Shown one piece after another: positions 17,378 through 27,900 of a DNA stretch of 64,000 nucleotides. The position numbers were made by a program, and so were the translations under genes. The notes beneath the pieces are model-generated. The model worked only from the letters and a program-made list of their open reading frames with translations. It was not told where the DNA came from and did no database searches. How positions within the stretch are numbered: position 1 is the stretch's first letter; every line of letters starts with the position of its first letter. Origin of the DNA: Sphingomonadales bacterium (lineage in GTDB: Bacteria > Pseudomonadota > Alphaproteobacteria > Sphingomonadales > Sphingomonadaceae); assembly GCA_017309275.1 (NCBI GenBank), contig JAFKLT010000030.1, positions 183,316 to 247,315 of the forward strand, given 5' to 3'.

Positions 17378-18061
17378 GTGACTCCAGTCTATAATCAATC
17401 GTTTTTGAGCGTCGCGAGTGCGGCTTTCCTGCTATCGACACTTTCGGCTTGCGGCGGCGCATCAGGGGAAGGCGAGAAATCCGACAGTGCGGAACCGCGA
17501 ACGCAAGCGGCCGTCGCTCGCGACCCCAATTATCCCGAGATCGATATCCCGCCCGTTTGGGATGCCAAAGGACAGCTGGTCCAACCAAAAGACTTTCGCG
17601 AGTTGGTCTTCCTCGGGGCGCCGCTGACACCGCACGGTCTTAACGGCGGGAAAGCGTCTTTTCCCGAGTTCCACAATGTCTACACGCAGCCAGCAGCCTT
17701 CAAGGCCTATCGGGCGACCGGCAAATGGCCTGAAGGCACCATGATGATCAAGGAACTACAGCTCGTCAGTGATCCGAAAGGCGAATTTCCTGACGGATCA
17801 ACGACGGCACCATCCGGGCGAGGATATTTTCCCGGTCCGCCCAATGGCCTCGACGTTTCAGTCAAGGACAGCAAACGGTTCGCCGATTCAAATGGCTGGG
17901 GCTATTTCAACTTCAATCATTCCGCTCCGCCCTATCTGGCCACGGCAGCGCTCAAATCCGTCGACGAATGCGCGGGGTGCCACATCGCCAATGCAGAAGA
18001 CATGGTCTACATCAAATTCTACAAGCCCATACTCGATCCGCTACCGCTCCCCCGCGGTTGA
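17378..18061 (+). CDS. Cytochrome P460-family lipoprotein
   Basis: A 227-aa exported protein. The N-terminus (VTPVYNQSFLSVASAAFLL) ends in the lipobox LSAC, so the mature protein is probably lipid-anchored at Cys25 and periplasmic. The P460 fold is indicated by FPEFHNVYTQPAAF, WPEGTMMIKEL and GWGYFNFN. The haem motif is CAGCH (198-202). P460 enzymes oxidise hydroxylamine or detoxify nitrogen oxides, but many family members have unknown substrates. The GTG at 17378 is preferred because GAGGA lies upstream and it gives a normal signal length; the frame is open from a TTG at 17309. A second P460 gene follows 60 bp later. Confidence 0.85.
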   Translation: MTPVYNQSFLSVASAAFLLSTLSACGGASGEGEKSDSAEPRTQAAVARDPNYPEIDIPPVWDAKGQLVQPKDFRELVFLGAPLTPHGLNGGKASFPEFHNVYTQPAAFKAYRATGKWPEGTMMIKELQLVSDPKGEFPDGSTTAPSGRGYFPGPPNGLDVSVKDSKRFADSNGWGYFNFNHSAPPYLATAALKSVDECAGCHIANAEDMVYIKFYKPILDPLPLPRG

Positions 18062-18121
18062 CATGACGCTGCTGCAGCCATCGGCGTCTGCGGCGCGACA
18101 GGCGATGCAAGAGCAGCGGCC

Positions 18122-19111
18122 ATGCTCAGTGCTCATAGGAACGACGATTTGCTGACCGGGAAGACCATTGCGGTCATCTGCGCCGTCGCGCTGTTCACCA
18201 CAGCCTGCGGCAAAAAGAGCGATGCGGGTGCGCCCGACGATACTTACGCGTCGCTGGTCAACAAAGATGGGACGATCTCCTTTCCCGCAGACTTCCCCGA
18301 GAGTTACATGTTCATTGGCACCTGGTCGGTCACGGCGCCCTCGGGAGAGGCAGAAATTCATTCCGTCTATTCCCGACCGGCGGATGTTGACGCCTTTCGG
18401 AGCGCGGGGAAATTTCCTGACGGCGCAGTCTTGATCAAGGAAGTCACAATTGCGAAGAGCGCCGACCTCGTCACAGGCCGCGCATCCTGGGCCGGTGATC
18501 GCAAGATTTGGTTCCTCATGGTGAAGGATCGCAAGGGACGGTTCGCGGGCAACCCCCTCTGGGGTGACGGGTGGGGCTGGGCGCAATTCGACCCGACCGA
18601 CACCAAGAAGCAAACGGCGACGAATTACCAAACCGACTGCAAATCATGCCACATTCCGGCCAAGTCATCCGAATGGGTTTACACCTATGCCTACCCAGCG
18701 CTGGGTGAGAAAGGCCAAGTCGGCCTGCCGGTGAATTCACATAGAGGTAACCCGCCCGGGATAGTTCCCGCCGTCGCAACGCAGGCCATGACGAGCGGCG
18801 TGGCTTCAGGCAAGATGGCTTTCGACAAGACTTGCAGGGCATGCCACTCCATAAACCCTGGTGGTGCCGGCATCGGACCAACGCTGGCTGGCGTCGTCGG
18901 CCGCAAGGCGGGCACCGTGCCAAACTTTGATTATTCGGACCAGATACGGAATTCCGGCATAACCTGGACAGCCGACAATATTGACAAACATATCGAGGCG
19001 CCAAAATCCTTCATTCCCGGGAATCGCATGGGAAATCTCTTCCCCAACGGGATCAAGGATCCGGGTCAGCGCCGCGATATCATCGTCTATCTGAAAAGCG
19101 TCGCACAGTAG
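18122..19111 (+). CDS. Cytochrome P460 - cytochrome c fusion lipoprotein
   Basis: A 329-aa exported protein with lipobox TTAC (Cys29). Residues 40-195 form a P460 domain like the previous gene (IHSVYSRPADVDAFR, FPDGAVLIKEV, GWGWAQFDP), with haem motif CKSCH (173-177). Residues 225-329 form a class I cytochrome c, with CRACH (238-242) and the axial methionine in PGNRMG (Met303). The fusion would pass electrons from the P460 centre directly to a c-type haem. A TTG at 18149 with AGGA upstream is an alternative start that gives a more usual signal peptide. It probably forms an operon with the upstream P460 gene. Confidence 0.88.
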   Translation: MLSAHRNDDLLTGKTIAVICAVALFTTACGKKSDAGAPDDTYASLVNKDGTISFPADFPESYMFIGTWSVTAPSGEAEIHSVYSRPADVDAFRSAGKFPDGAVLIKEVTIAKSADLVTGRASWAGDRKIWFLMVKDRKGRFAGNPLWGDGWGWAQFDPTDTKKQTATNYQTDCKSCHIPAKSSEWVYTYAYPALGEKGQVGLPVNSHRGNPPGIVPAVATQAMTSGVASGKMAFDKTCRACHSINPGGAGIGPTLAGVVGRKAGTVPNFDYSDQIRNSGITWTADNIDKHIEAPKSFIPGNRMGNLFPNGIKDPGQRRDIIVYLKSVAQ

Positions 19112-19270
19112 TCGACGGCGGCTTCCCGCTCGCGAGCGGCGGTAAGACGCATGAGCCACTGAAGGTGGCTAGTCAGATTGATGCTTGAGGCACAAAACAA
19201 CTCAACGGACTATTCAGCCAAGGGCGATTTTTTGCCAAGGCCCGAATGTCCTCAATCAAAGGAATGACAC

Positions 19271-19663
19271 ATGGCCAAACGTGATGCGGTTTTCCCCGCA
19301 AACCGACATGCTCTCTACGAAGAGCATGGATATTCCGCAGCGATCCGGTCGGATCGTTTGCTTTTCGTATCCGGCCAGGTCGGAAGTCGTGAAGACGGTT
19401 CGCCGGAACCAGAGTTCGCGGAGCAGGTTCGGCTGGCCTTCGCAAATCTGGAAGCGACCCTGCTGGCTGCGGGATGCGGATTTGACGACATCGTCGATCT
19501 AACGACTTTCCATACCGATCCCGAAAATCAGTTCGAAACGATTATGGCCGTGAAGAGCAAGATCTTCACTGAAGCGCCTTATCCGAACTGGACAGCACTT
19601 GGTGTGAACTGGCTGGCCGGATTCGATTTCGAGATCAAGGTAATCGCCCGCATTCCAGACTGA
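19271..19663 (+). CDS. RidA-family (YjgF/UK114) protein
   Basis: A 130-aa cytosolic protein with the RidA fold: LLFVSGQVGSREDG, VRLAFANLEATLLAAGCGFDDIVDLTTFHTD and a C-terminal FEIKVIARI strand. RidA enzymes hydrolyse reactive enamines or imines. The arginine that canonical RidA uses for the substrate carboxylate is not in the usual place before the last strand (here PNWTALGVNWL), so it probably belongs to a non-deaminase Rid subgroup. GGAATG precedes the ATG. It stands alone between the cytochromes and the ZIP transporter. Confidence 0.9.
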   Translation: MAKRDAVFPANRHALYEEHGYSAAIRSDRLLFVSGQVGSREDGSPEPEFAEQVRLAFANLEATLLAAGCGFDDIVDLTTFHTDPENQFETIMAVKSKIFTEAPYPNWTALGVNWLAGFDFEIKVIARIPD

Positions 19664-19767
19664 CCGCAACCCGTGCTAGGCCAGTAAAATCCGAAACGAA
19701 AGAAAGTCGCGTCATCGCTGATTTCCTCGGAGCTGGCCTTTGGGGCCTGTTTACAGCCAGCGGCCTT

Positions 19768-20481
19768 TTGATCGGTGCCGTTGTCGCGGACCTGTTTTCA
19801 AACCGGCTGTCTCATCGCCTCATCGCGACCGTGATGGGGTTTGGCGGCGGCGTGCTTATCGCCATTGTCGCTGTCGAGCTTATGGGGAACGCAATCAAAA
19901 CTGGCATGTCCGCCGCTGCGATCACAGCGTTGCTGGGAGGGGCGGCAATCTTCAGCGGCATCAACTGGTATCTCGCCACAAGCGGCGCGAAAAATAGGAA
20001 ACGTTGCGGCGAATGCGTGAAGCAAACGACCGAAAATGAGCATGCCGGAAGCGGCGTCGCGATTGCTGTTGGGACGGTTCTTGACGGCATTCCCGAAGCA
20101 CTCGTGATCGGCCTGTCTATGGTTGGCGGCGGGAAGATCGGGATGGGCGTCGTCGCCGGGTTTTTCCTCGCCAACATTCCTCAGGGACTCTCAAGCGCCT
20201 CGGGGATGAAGCTGGCTGGACGATCACGACGCTACATTTACGCGATCTGGGCGGGCATCCCGCTCCTGATAGGGCTCACAGCCGCCTTCGGGAATTTTGC
20301 TTTGGGATCAGTCTCAACCGACGCAACGACGGTCATTCTCTGTTTCGCTGCAGGCACGGTGCTGGCGATGCTCGCGGAAACCATGATCCCGGAAGCCTTC
20401 GATCACGCGCCGCCGATGATCGGTTTGATTACCGTGACGGGCTTTCTTTCGGCGTTTCTGCTGGTGCAACATCATGTTTGA
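19768..20481 (+). CDS. ZIP-family metal transporter-like membrane protein
   Basis: At least 237 aa with about seven hydrophobic helices and a short cytosolic loop containing CGEC. The ZIP signature helices are present but altered: AIAVGTVLDGIPEALVIG, where the usual first His is Asp, and FFLANIPQGLSSA, where the usual HE is AN. The metal site is therefore non-canonical. The TTG at 19768 cuts off half of the first helix; the frame is open upstream (IADFLGAGLWGLFTASG), so the true start is probably a rare codon near 19711. It lies near a CDF exporter. Confidence 0.75.
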   Translation: MIGAVVADLFSNRLSHRLIATVMGFGGGVLIAIVAVELMGNAIKTGMSAAAITALLGGAAIFSGINWYLATSGAKNRKRCGECVKQTTENEHAGSGVAIAVGTVLDGIPEALVIGLSMVGGGKIGMGVVAGFFLANIPQGLSSASGMKLAGRSRRYIYAIWAGIPLLIGLTAAFGNFALGSVSTDATTVILCFAAGTVLAMLAETMIPEAFDHAPPMIGLITVTGFLSAFLLVQHHV

Positions 20482-20627
20482 TATGCGGGGCGGGCTTGAA
20501 TAGCAGATCTTACTGCAGCTTCATCCTTAGGTCAGGCCAGTTGGAAATACATCGCCGGCAGCGTAACTCGCTACGATAACAGCCTCAGGTGACGGCCCTT
20601 GGACCGCTGTAATATTGGAGATGGAAA

Positions 20628-21539
20628 TTGGGACCGCATTCGGAGCGCAAGGAACAACGGCTTCTCCTGTTCTCCGCCACCGGCACCCTCGCCCTTTCCC
20701 TTGTTGGCATCGCTATTGGCCTGTTGAGCGGCGCAAAGTCGATCTTGTTCGACGGTGTGTACAGCCTTGCCGACGCAGGGCTTACGCTGGCCGCCTTTTT
20801 CGCCGCGCGGCTGATCGCGCGTGGCGCAGACCGCCGGTTCCAATATGGCTACTGGCACATCGAGCCGATGCTTGGGTTCGTCAACGGCAGCGTTCTGCTC
20901 CTCGCCTGCGCCTATGCATTGATTGACGGAGTAGACACCGTGATGATGGGAGGACGGAACGTGAGTTTCGGGCCCGGTATCGGATATGCCGGCGCGAGCG
21001 CGCTCATCGGCTTCGGGATGTATATTTATATCCGGCGCCGCGCTCGCGGCCTCGGGTCCTCGCTTCTGAATATCGACGCGGCCGCGTGGCTTTTCGGCGC
21101 ACTTCTCAACGCCGGGCTGAGCGCCGCATTTGTCACCGCGGTCGTGCTCGAGGGAACGCAGGCGGAGAAGCTCTCGGCCTATTTCGATCCGGCAATCCTC
21201 ATCCTCCTTGCAATCTTCCTGGCTCCGCTTCCCCTTCGGGCCTTGGCAGCGGCCGGTCGCGAGATACTGCAGATCGCGCCAGCCGATCTCGATGCGCAGG
21301 TCAGCAGCATCGCACGCGAAGTCGCGGCACGGCACGGCTTCGTCGAGCATCAATCCTATGTGACCCAGGTCGGCCGCGCAGGGTTTATCGAGATCGGCTT
21401 TGTCGGTGTCGCGGCATCGACCACGATGACGCTTGGCGAGCAGGACGCCATTCGTCAGGAATTTGCGGACGCGATGGGCGGGCTGCGCCCCGGATATTGG
21501 CTCACGATCGACTTCACGGCCGATCGCCGTTGGCTCTAA
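20628..21539 (+). CDS. Cation diffusion facilitator family transporter
   Basis: A 303-aa inner-membrane protein with about six helices. TM2 carries the metal site LFDGVYSLADAG (Asp-x5-Asp), followed by FQYGYWHIEPM, and TM5 carries NIDAAAW. This is the CDF (cation efflux) pattern for divalent metals such as Zn, Fe or Mn driven by protons. It has a short C-terminal cytosolic domain. The start is TTG at 20628 behind GGAG. It converges with the glutaredoxin gene, with a hairpin between them. Confidence 0.85.
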   Translation: MGPHSERKEQRLLLFSATGTLALSLVGIAIGLLSGAKSILFDGVYSLADAGLTLAAFFAARLIARGADRRFQYGYWHIEPMLGFVNGSVLLLACAYALIDGVDTVMMGGRNVSFGPGIGYAGASALIGFGMYIYIRRRARGLGSSLLNIDAAAWLFGALLNAGLSAAFVTAVVLEGTQAEKLSAYFDPAILILLAIFLAPLPLRALAAAGREILQIAPADLDAQVSSIAREVAARHGFVEHQSYVTQVGRAGFIEIGFVGVAASTTMTLGEQDAIRQEFADAMGGLRPGYWLTIDFTADRRWL

Positions 21540-21576
21540 GCGCGAGCAACTCCGGGGCGGCTCACGGTAACGCGCA

Positions 21577-21608
21577 AACGGGCGCCCGCTGTTCGGCGGA
21601 CGCCCGTT
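21577..21608. terminator. Hairpin between convergent CDF and glutaredoxin genes
   Basis: AACGGGCG (21577-21584) pairs exactly with CGCCCGTT (21601-21608), with further pairing inside. It lies between the ends of two convergent genes 73 bp apart and is probably a bidirectional terminator; the plus strand continues AGTTTC. Confidence 0.65.
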
Positions 21609-21612
21609 AGTT

Positions 21613-21888
21613 TCAGACGAGCATCTTTTCGCGCAGCAGCAAATCGAGGCCGCCGTCGGCATCGAGCGCCACCAGATCATCCGACCCGCCCACATGCGTA
21701 CCGTTGATGAAGATCTGCGGAACCGTCCTGCGTCCACCAGACGCTGTCTGCATTGCACGGAACTGCACCGGATCATCTTCGACGTCGATTTCGATCCAGT
21801 CGGTCACCCCCTTGGCGCGAAGATGCGCCTTGGCCCGGTGACAAAAGGGGCAATAGTCCTTGGTATAGAGGGTTATGTTCGGTTTCAT
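21613..21888 (-). CDS. grxC: Glutaredoxin (Grx3 type)
   Basis: A 91-aa cytosolic dithiol glutaredoxin. The active site is YCPFC (Cys13, Cys16), the glutathione-binding TVPQIFI cis-proline segment follows, and then HVGGSDDL. It reduces mixed disulfides with glutathione. The start at 21888 follows GGAG by 6 nt. It is the last gene of a minus-strand run peroxiredoxin - msrB - msrA - grx (starts at 23598, 22863, 22417 and 21888), so it may recharge the Msr enzymes. Confidence 0.93.
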   Translation of the reverse strand: MKPNITLYTKDYCPFCHRAKAHLRAKGVTDWIEIDVEDDPVQFRAMQTASGGRRTVPQIFINGTHVGGSDDLVALDADGGLDLLLREKMLV

Positions 21889-21901
21889 TTCATGTCTCCG
21901 A

Positions 21902-22417
21902 TCAAGCTGCCTCAGACTGCTCGCCGGCCGATGGAAGGACCCAGGCGGCGCGCGGAAAGTGGCAGGTGTAACCATTGGGACGGCGCTCCAGATAATCCTG
22001 GTGCTCCGGCTCCGCCTCCCAGAAGGGGCCAATCGGCTCCAACTCGCTCGCTACCTTTCCCGGCCAGAGGCCGGATGCGTTGACGTCCGCGATCGTCTGC
22101 AACGCGGTTTCACGCTGCGCTTCGTCGGCATAATAGATCGCCGAGCGATAGCTCCCGCCGCGGTCGTTGCCCTGGCGATTGCGCGTGGTCGGATCGTGGA
22201 TCTGGAAGAAAAATTCGAGGATCCGGCGGTAGCTGATCTGATCGGGATCGAAATTGATCTCGATCGCCTCGGCGTGCGTGCCGTGGTTGCGATAGGTCGC
22301 GTTCGGCACATCGCCGCCGCTGTAACCGACACGGGTGCTGACGACGCCGGGGAGTTTGCGGATCAGGTCCTGCATGCCCCAGAAGCAGCCGCCGGCAAGG
22401 ATGGAACGTTCGGTCAT
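21902..22417 (-). CDS. msrA: Peptide-methionine (S)-S-oxide reductase (MsrA copy 1)
   Basis: A 171-aa enzyme with catalytic GGCFWGMQ (Cys11) and the usual [14 protein letters not shown] and [16 protein letters not shown] motifs. It reduces the S epimer of methionine sulfoxide. There is no signal peptide, so it is cytosolic. ATG at 22417 has GAGGAG 9 nt upstream inside the end of msrB, whose stop is 2 bp away, so the genes are coupled. It is close in sequence to copy 3 at 45491-46030 and very different from copy 2 at 29828-30436. Confidence 0.95.
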   Translation of the reverse strand: MTERSILAGGCFWGMQDLIRKLPGVVSTRVGYSGGDVPNATYRNHGTHAEAIEINFDPDQISYRRILEFFFQIHDPTTRNRQGNDRGGSYRSAIYYADEAQRETALQTIADVNASGLWPGKVASELEPIGPFWEAEPEHQDYLERRPNGYTCHFPRAAWVLPSAGEQSEAA

Positions 22418-22419
22418 GA

Positions 22420-22863
22420 TCAATTCTCCTCGATCTGGTTCAGAAATTCGGAATAGCCCTCGGCTTCCATGTCATCGCGGTGGACGAAGCGGAGTGAAGC
22501 CGAGTTGATGCAGTAGCGCTGGCCGCCACGGTCGCGCGGACCGTCGGGAAACACATGTCCCAAGTGGCTGTCGCCATGAGCCGAGCGCACCTCGGTGCGG
22601 ATCATCCCGTAGCTGTCGTCGCGTATTTCATCGACATTGGCGGGGACGATGGGCTTGGTGAAGCTCGGCCATCCACTGCCGGAATCGAATTTGTCGGTCG
22701 AGGCGAACAAGGGCTCGCCGCTGACGATATCGACGTAGATGCCGGGCTCCTTATTGTGCAGCAGTTCCCCACTGCCGGCACGCTCGGTGCCGCCTTCCTG
22801 GGTGACATGGCGCTGTTGGGGCGTCAGCTTCGCAATGGCTTCGCTGGTCTTGAGGTAGGTCAT
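22420..22863 (-). CDS. msrB: Peptide-methionine (R)-S-oxide reductase (MsrB copy 1)
   Basis: A 147-aa enzyme with [22 protein letters not shown] and the catalytic RYCINSASL. It reduces the R epimer of methionine sulfoxide. The two CxxC zinc pairs of many MsrB proteins are absent ([11 protein letters not shown] where YVCVVCG is common), so it is the zinc-free type. The start at 22863 is preceded by AAGGAG. It is directly upstream of msrA. Confidence 0.95.
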   Translation of the reverse strand: MTYLKTSEAIAKLTPQQRHVTQEGGTERAGSGELLHNKEPGIYVDIVSGEPLFASTDKFDSGSGWPSFTKPIVPANVDEIRDDSYGMIRTEVRSAHGDSHLGHVFPDGPRDRGGQRYCINSASLRFVHRDDMEAEGYSEFLNQIEEN

Positions 22864-22959
22864 TCGATATCTCCTTTGTCTGACAGTTGCGGCACGTCTT
22901 TCCACCCCGGTGCGCCGCATGCGCGCCGGTGGAGACAGTCCCGAAATTCGAAATTTGGC

Positions 22960-23598
22960 TCAGAGGCGGTCGAGGATGCTCATGAGAACCGCCGGGTCGA
23001 GCCGGTTGCGATAATTGGGATCGAGAAAACTATATCTGATGATCCCGTCGGTACTGATCACATAGGTTGCCGGCATCGGAATGCGCCAGTCGGCGCCGTC
23101 GTCGCCTGCGACCATCCCGTCCGCAAGCGCCGCCCGGCGCATACTCTCGGGCAGTTCGAAGGCGAGGCCATAATCGCTCGCGACCGTCATTCCGCGATCG
23201 GCGAGCAACGGAAGCGTCATTTCCTCGGCCCGCGCCATTGCGATGCTGTCGGCGAGCGGCTGCGGGGAGATCGCGAGCAGGCTCGCTCCTCTATCCTCGA
23301 CCGCTTGCGCCGCCTTCGACATCGCCCGAAGTTCGGCGCGGCAGAAGGGGCACCATCCGCCGCGAAAGAAACTCAGGACCACTGGTCCGCCAATCAATCG
23401 GCCACGCAGCGAGACTGTGCCGCCGAGGGCGTTTTCCAGCAGGAACTCCGGCGCGACATCTCCGGCCTGGACAGCCGAGACCTCGATGCCCATGGCCAGG
23501 ATCTGCCGATCGCCTTCGGCGATTGCCACCCTCCCCTCGTCGCCGGCTGCCTGGAAATAGGCTTGCTCGATCATGCTCATGTCCGTTCGGAAGTTCAT
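22960..23598 (-). CDS. Peroxiredoxin / AhpC-TSA family thiol protein
   Basis: A 212-aa thioredoxin-fold protein. The active site is FFRGGWCPFCRAEL (Cys83, Cys86), an arrangement of the AhpC/TSA-like group with a CxxC rather than a single peroxidatic Cys. Residues VLSFFRG before and RIPMPATYVISTDG after it are typical. It probably reduces peroxides or disulfides in the cytosol. The start at 23598 is chosen because AAGAG precedes it; 23580 is an alternative. It heads the msrB-msrA-grx run and is divergent from a LysR gene that may control it. Confidence 0.85.
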   Translation of the reverse strand: MNFRTDMSMIEQAYFQAAGDEGRVAIAEGDRQILAMGIEVSAVQAGDVAPEFLLENALGGTVSLRGRLIGGPVVLSFFRGGWCPFCRAELRAMSKAAQAVEDRGASLLAISPQPLADSIAMARAEEMTLPLLADRGMTVASDYGLAFELPESMRRAALADGMVAGDDGADWRIPMPATYVISTDGIIRYSFLDPNYRNRLDPAVLMSILDRL

Positions 23599-24005
23599 TC
23601 GACTCTTCTGCATCGAAAATTGGGGAGGGGAAAGGCTGGCGCGGCTCGCGCCAGCCTTTCCTTCAATGTCCACCTCGAGCCGGGCGCCGGGAGTCACGCC
23701 CAGCCCAAGGTGGATCGAGCGAAGCGACGAAGCCGGGAAGGGGAATTACCGGCTCGGACGTCGCGTCCGGGCTCGAGGCTTTTGCGGCGGTAAGGGAAGG
23801 CCGCCGCAACCCGCAAGGAAACGGACCCCGCGATCCAGGGCCGCGAAAGCGGCGTCGGTTCTGATCTGGCATTCATGATGGTCATCTCAAAACTCCAGGA
23901 GGCTTTGTCTCGGGTCCGTTTTTGCGGATGAGCCGTATTTAGGCTGTAGCGATTGCTTGCGGCAGATGGGTTGAGTCGATAGGACCTATTCCGCAGGGGA
24001 ATGAA
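23599..24005. promoter_or_regulatory. Divergent control region between peroxiredoxin and LysR gene 1
   Basis: This 407-bp gap carries a palindrome ATAGG-A-CCTAT at 23979-23989, about 17 bp before the LysR start, a plausible LysR-type site. A 63-codon frame on the minus strand (23694-23885) starts behind GGAG but has no recognisable protein; it could be a leader peptide or chance. Nothing else is seen. Confidence 0.45.
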
Positions 24006-24911
24006 ATGGATCGACTTGCCGTCATGGAGCAGTTCCTCGCCGTGGCCGAGGCGGGTTCCTTTTCCGCGGCGGCGCGACGGCTCAATGTCGGTCAGCCATC
24101 GATTTCGAAAGCCGTGGCGCAGCTTGAGGCCTATCTCGGCGTCCGGCTGTTCCAGCGCTCAACCCGCAGCCTGACGCTCACCGAGGCGGGCCGTCGCTAC
24201 CGCGACGGCGCCGAGCGTGCGATTGCAGCCGCCGCCGCCGCGGAGATTGCCGCCAAGGAAGACGGGGGCCGTCTCGCCGGACCGGTGCGCGTCGTGGTCC
24301 CGACTTGCCTTGCCCGGCTGCATCTCGTGCCGTGTCTCCGGGAATTCTCTGATCGCTTTCCCGAAGTCACGCTCGATCTGGAGATCACCGATCGCGAAAC
24401 CGATGTCGTGGCATCGGGCGTGGATATCGCGCTGCGAATTGGCACGCTCGCCGACACCGCGCTCGTCGCCTCTCGCATGGCGCGCACGCGGATGGCGCTG
24501 GTCGCGAACAAGGCCGAAAATGGTCTCGACGCCCCGCACAATTTCATGGGGCAGCCCGCGATCATCTCGCGCCTTCATCATGCGAAGAATAGCTGGGTCT
24601 TCCGCGATGGCAGCGCGCGCATCGCGATCATGGTGCATCCTGCGCTCATTCTCGACAGCGACGACGCAGCCCGGTCGGCAGCGCTTGCCGGTCTCGGCTA
24701 TGCGATGTTGCCCCGGCCCTTCGTCGCCGATCTGATCGATACCGGCGATCTTGTCGAGTTGCTGCCCAACCATATGCTCGAAGACATTGATCTATGGGCC
24801 CTGCTGCCGGCTGGCCGCGACCAGACCGCGAGAGTGCGCGCTTTTCTCGACTGGCTCCGCCCGCAGATGAACGCGATCTTTGCCGATGAGCGACCCGGCT
24901 TGCTCTCATGA
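24006..24911 (+). CDS. LysR-family transcriptional regulator 1
   Basis: A 301-aa LysR-type regulator. The N-terminal winged helix is MEQFLAVAEAGSFSAAARRLNVGQPSISKAVAQLE and is followed by the linker helix and a periplasmic-binding-like effector domain (VRVVVPTCLARLHLVPCLREF). It resembles the CrgA/DsdC-like group that senses small molecules or redox state. AGGGG precedes the ATG. Its stop overlaps the YeeE gene by 4 bp, so the two are coupled. Divergent from the peroxiredoxin gene. Confidence 0.9.
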   Translation: MDRLAVMEQFLAVAEAGSFSAAARRLNVGQPSISKAVAQLEAYLGVRLFQRSTRSLTLTEAGRRYRDGAERAIAAAAAAEIAAKEDGGRLAGPVRVVVPTCLARLHLVPCLREFSDRFPEVTLDLEITDRETDVVASGVDIALRIGTLADTALVASRMARTRMALVANKAENGLDAPHNFMGQPAIISRLHHAKNSWVFRDGSARIAIMVHPALILDSDDAARSAALAGLGYAMLPRPFVADLIDTGDLVELLPNHMLEDIDLWALLPAGRDQTARVRAFLDWLRPQMNAIFADERPGLLS

Positions 24912-27900
24912 ACGCTATTGCGGTTGCCATCGCTGCTTCGATGCTGAGTTTTGCGATGGGTTTCGCGATCAGGCGGGGGACGGTCTGCGTGGTCGTTGCG
25001 GCGCAGGATCTTGTCGTGCGGCGCCGACCCGACAAGTTCATCGGGTTCGCGACGGCGGCTTGCTGGTCAGGGCTTCTGCTTGTTCCACTGGCATGGACCG
25101 CACCAGCTGTTTTCCATCTGTCCCCGGGCTACGACCAGCTGATCCAGGCTTTCCTGTTCGGGTGTCTTTACGGGATCGGCGCGTGGGCGAACCAGGCTTG
25201 CGGCTTTGGAACACTCGCGCATTTGACCGGCGGCAGGCTCGGATATCTTCTGACCCTCGCCGGCTGGGTAATCGGCGCCTCGTTCATATCCAAAGTCTAC
25301 AGGCCCCAGCAAATTCCCGAGCCCTCGCTGCTTGCGACGTCACCGCTCGCCGCGATAGCGGCGTGGCTGGCCTTCGCCGCAGTCTGCTGGTGGAGCTGGC
25401 CGCGCCTGCGACTGTTGCGCCGCCGGTCGCGCTGGCGCAAGATGCTGCTTGGACGCGCGCGGATGCGTCCCTTCGAGGCCATGCTCATCATCGGCATCGG
25501 CGGCGGCCTGCTGTACGCCTGCGCCGGGAGCTGGACCTATCTGGGCCTCCTGTCCAGCTACGCCTCGCAGCTCGTCATGCACGATTTCGCCCCGATTTCT
25601 CCTTTGCCGGCGCTTTTGGGCACCGCGATGATGATCGGCGGCGGACTATTTGCAGCCGTCCGCTCCGCCAGCTTCCGGTTGCGCGGCACCAACTGGCGTC
25701 AAGGCTCGCGGCATCTCGTCGGCGGCACCATCATGGGGTTGGCCACCCAGCTCATCCCGGGCGGCAATGGGGTCATCATCGTCTACGGGCTGCCCTCCTT
25801 CGCTCCCCATGCCCTGACCGCCTATTTCGGGATGACATTGACCCTCATGCTCATCTTCGCCGCCACAAACTATTCCCGCAGGGCATAGAAACCATGCCCA
25901 CGGGCCAACTGTTTTTGCGCGCTCGATGCGCGCAATATGCGCATCGTGTAATCAGGAAGGGACAGCGGGATGACCGATTTCGACTATGACGTGGCGATAA
26001 TCGGCGCGGGCACCGCTGGAATGTCGGCGTACCGGGAAGCGCTCAAATATAGCGATCGCGTCGTCATGATCGATGGCGGCCCCTTGGGGACCACATGCGC
26101 CCGCGTTGGCTGCATGCCCTCCAAATTGCTGATCGCTGCGGCAGAGGCGCGCCACCGTGCCGAAAGCGTCGGCCTGTTCGGACTTCGCGCCGGACCCGTC
26201 GAGGTCGATGGTGTGCAGGTCATGAACCGCGTCCGCGCCGAGCGCGACCACTTTGTTAGCTTCGCCACCGAGGCGATTGCGGGGTTTGCACCCGGAGGCC
26301 TGCTTCGCGAGCAGGCGCGTTTTGTCGATGACAATCGGCTCGAACTTGCGAGCGGCAAGCAGATCAGCGCGCGCAGCATCGTGATCGCAACGGGCTCGCG
26401 GCCGGTCGTACCCGCAGGCCTGGAACCGGCGGGCGATCGGCTGATTTTCAACGACCAACTGTTCGACTGGACCGATCTGCCGTCCTCGGTTGCAGTCTTC
26501 GGCACCGGCGCGATCGGGTTGGAGCTCGGGCAGGCTTTGCATCGCCTCGGTGTCCGCACCCATATCTATGGGCGCGGCGGCAGCGTCGGCCCGCTCACCG
26601 ATCCCGACGTCGCGGCTTATGCGGCGGCACAGTTCTCGAGCGAAATTCCTATCGACTGGATGGCAGCCGATGCAAGCGTCGCGCGCGACGGGGACGCTGT
26701 GATCGTCCGGTCAGCGGGGGGCGAGGAGCGGTTCGATTATCTCCTCGCGGCCGCAGGCCGACGGGCCAATGTCGACAATCTCGGACTGGAAAACACCTCG
26801 CTCACGCTCGATGCCCATGGCGTCCCCACTTATGATCACCTGTCGATGCGCGCCAGTTACAGCGACATCTTCATCGCGGGCGACTCGGCGGTCGATCTCT
26901 CGCTCCTTCACGAGGCCGCGGACGAAGGCCGGGTGGCAGGCGAAAATGCCGCGCGCTATCCGCACAGCTATCGCCGCGCGCGCCGGACCCCGTTGACGAT
27001 CGTCTTCACCGATCCCCAGATCGCCATCGCCGGGCGCAGCCATGCCGACCTTCTTCGCGACCGGATGGATTTCGCCATCGGCGAAGTGTCGTTCGAAGAC
27101 CAGGGACGGGCTCGCATATTGGGGCTCAACCGGGGATTGCTGCGCGTCTATGGCGATCGGCCGAGCGGGTTGCTGCTTGGCGCCGAAATCTTCGGTCCAG
27201 CGGCGGAACATCTCGCTCATCTCCTCGCCTGGTCGATCGAGAGCCGGCTCACCGTCGCCGAATTGCTCGAACGACCCTTCTATCATCCTGTCATTGAGGA
27301 AGGGCTGCGCACCGCGCTTCGCCACCTCAACCACCATCTCGGGTTCGGACCGAATCCGCCGCTGCGCTGCATCGACTGTGGTCCGGGAGGCTAGGCCAAG
27401 CGGTGCCCGCCTTCGGCTCGGATAGAATATCGGCACCTTGCAACGGTGCAAATCCGGCAGAGCCTTTGCCCGAGCCTGGATCGCGCACGGCCGAGGGGGA
27501 GATCCGCCCTGATTCCTGCTCGCGCGAGCGAAGCATAGCGTTCCGGCCTCACCTCCCCGGTGGGGCGGAAAGCCCGCGAGGATCGATGAGCAAGCTCGCG
27601 GCGCCTGTCGCTGGGGGAGCCTCACGCTCCCCGCCACAGGTCCGCATCGTAACTTGCGGTTTGTTGGTGCCTTAGACCTGGGCGTCGGCAGGCTTTTTCC
27701 GTCGGATAGCCGCCGAGAGTAATACCAGCGAAGCGGCAAGCAGAACGGCGTCTTTCAACAGAAATTGCCCGGGGATGGCCGAAATGGCCGGGAACCCGCC
27801 GGCGGTCGGCTCTGCGACACCAGGCGTTGACAAGAAGAATGTCAAGGTGATGGTATAGGTCGCCACCGACATGGCGCCGCCGAGGACCGAGAAAATCGGT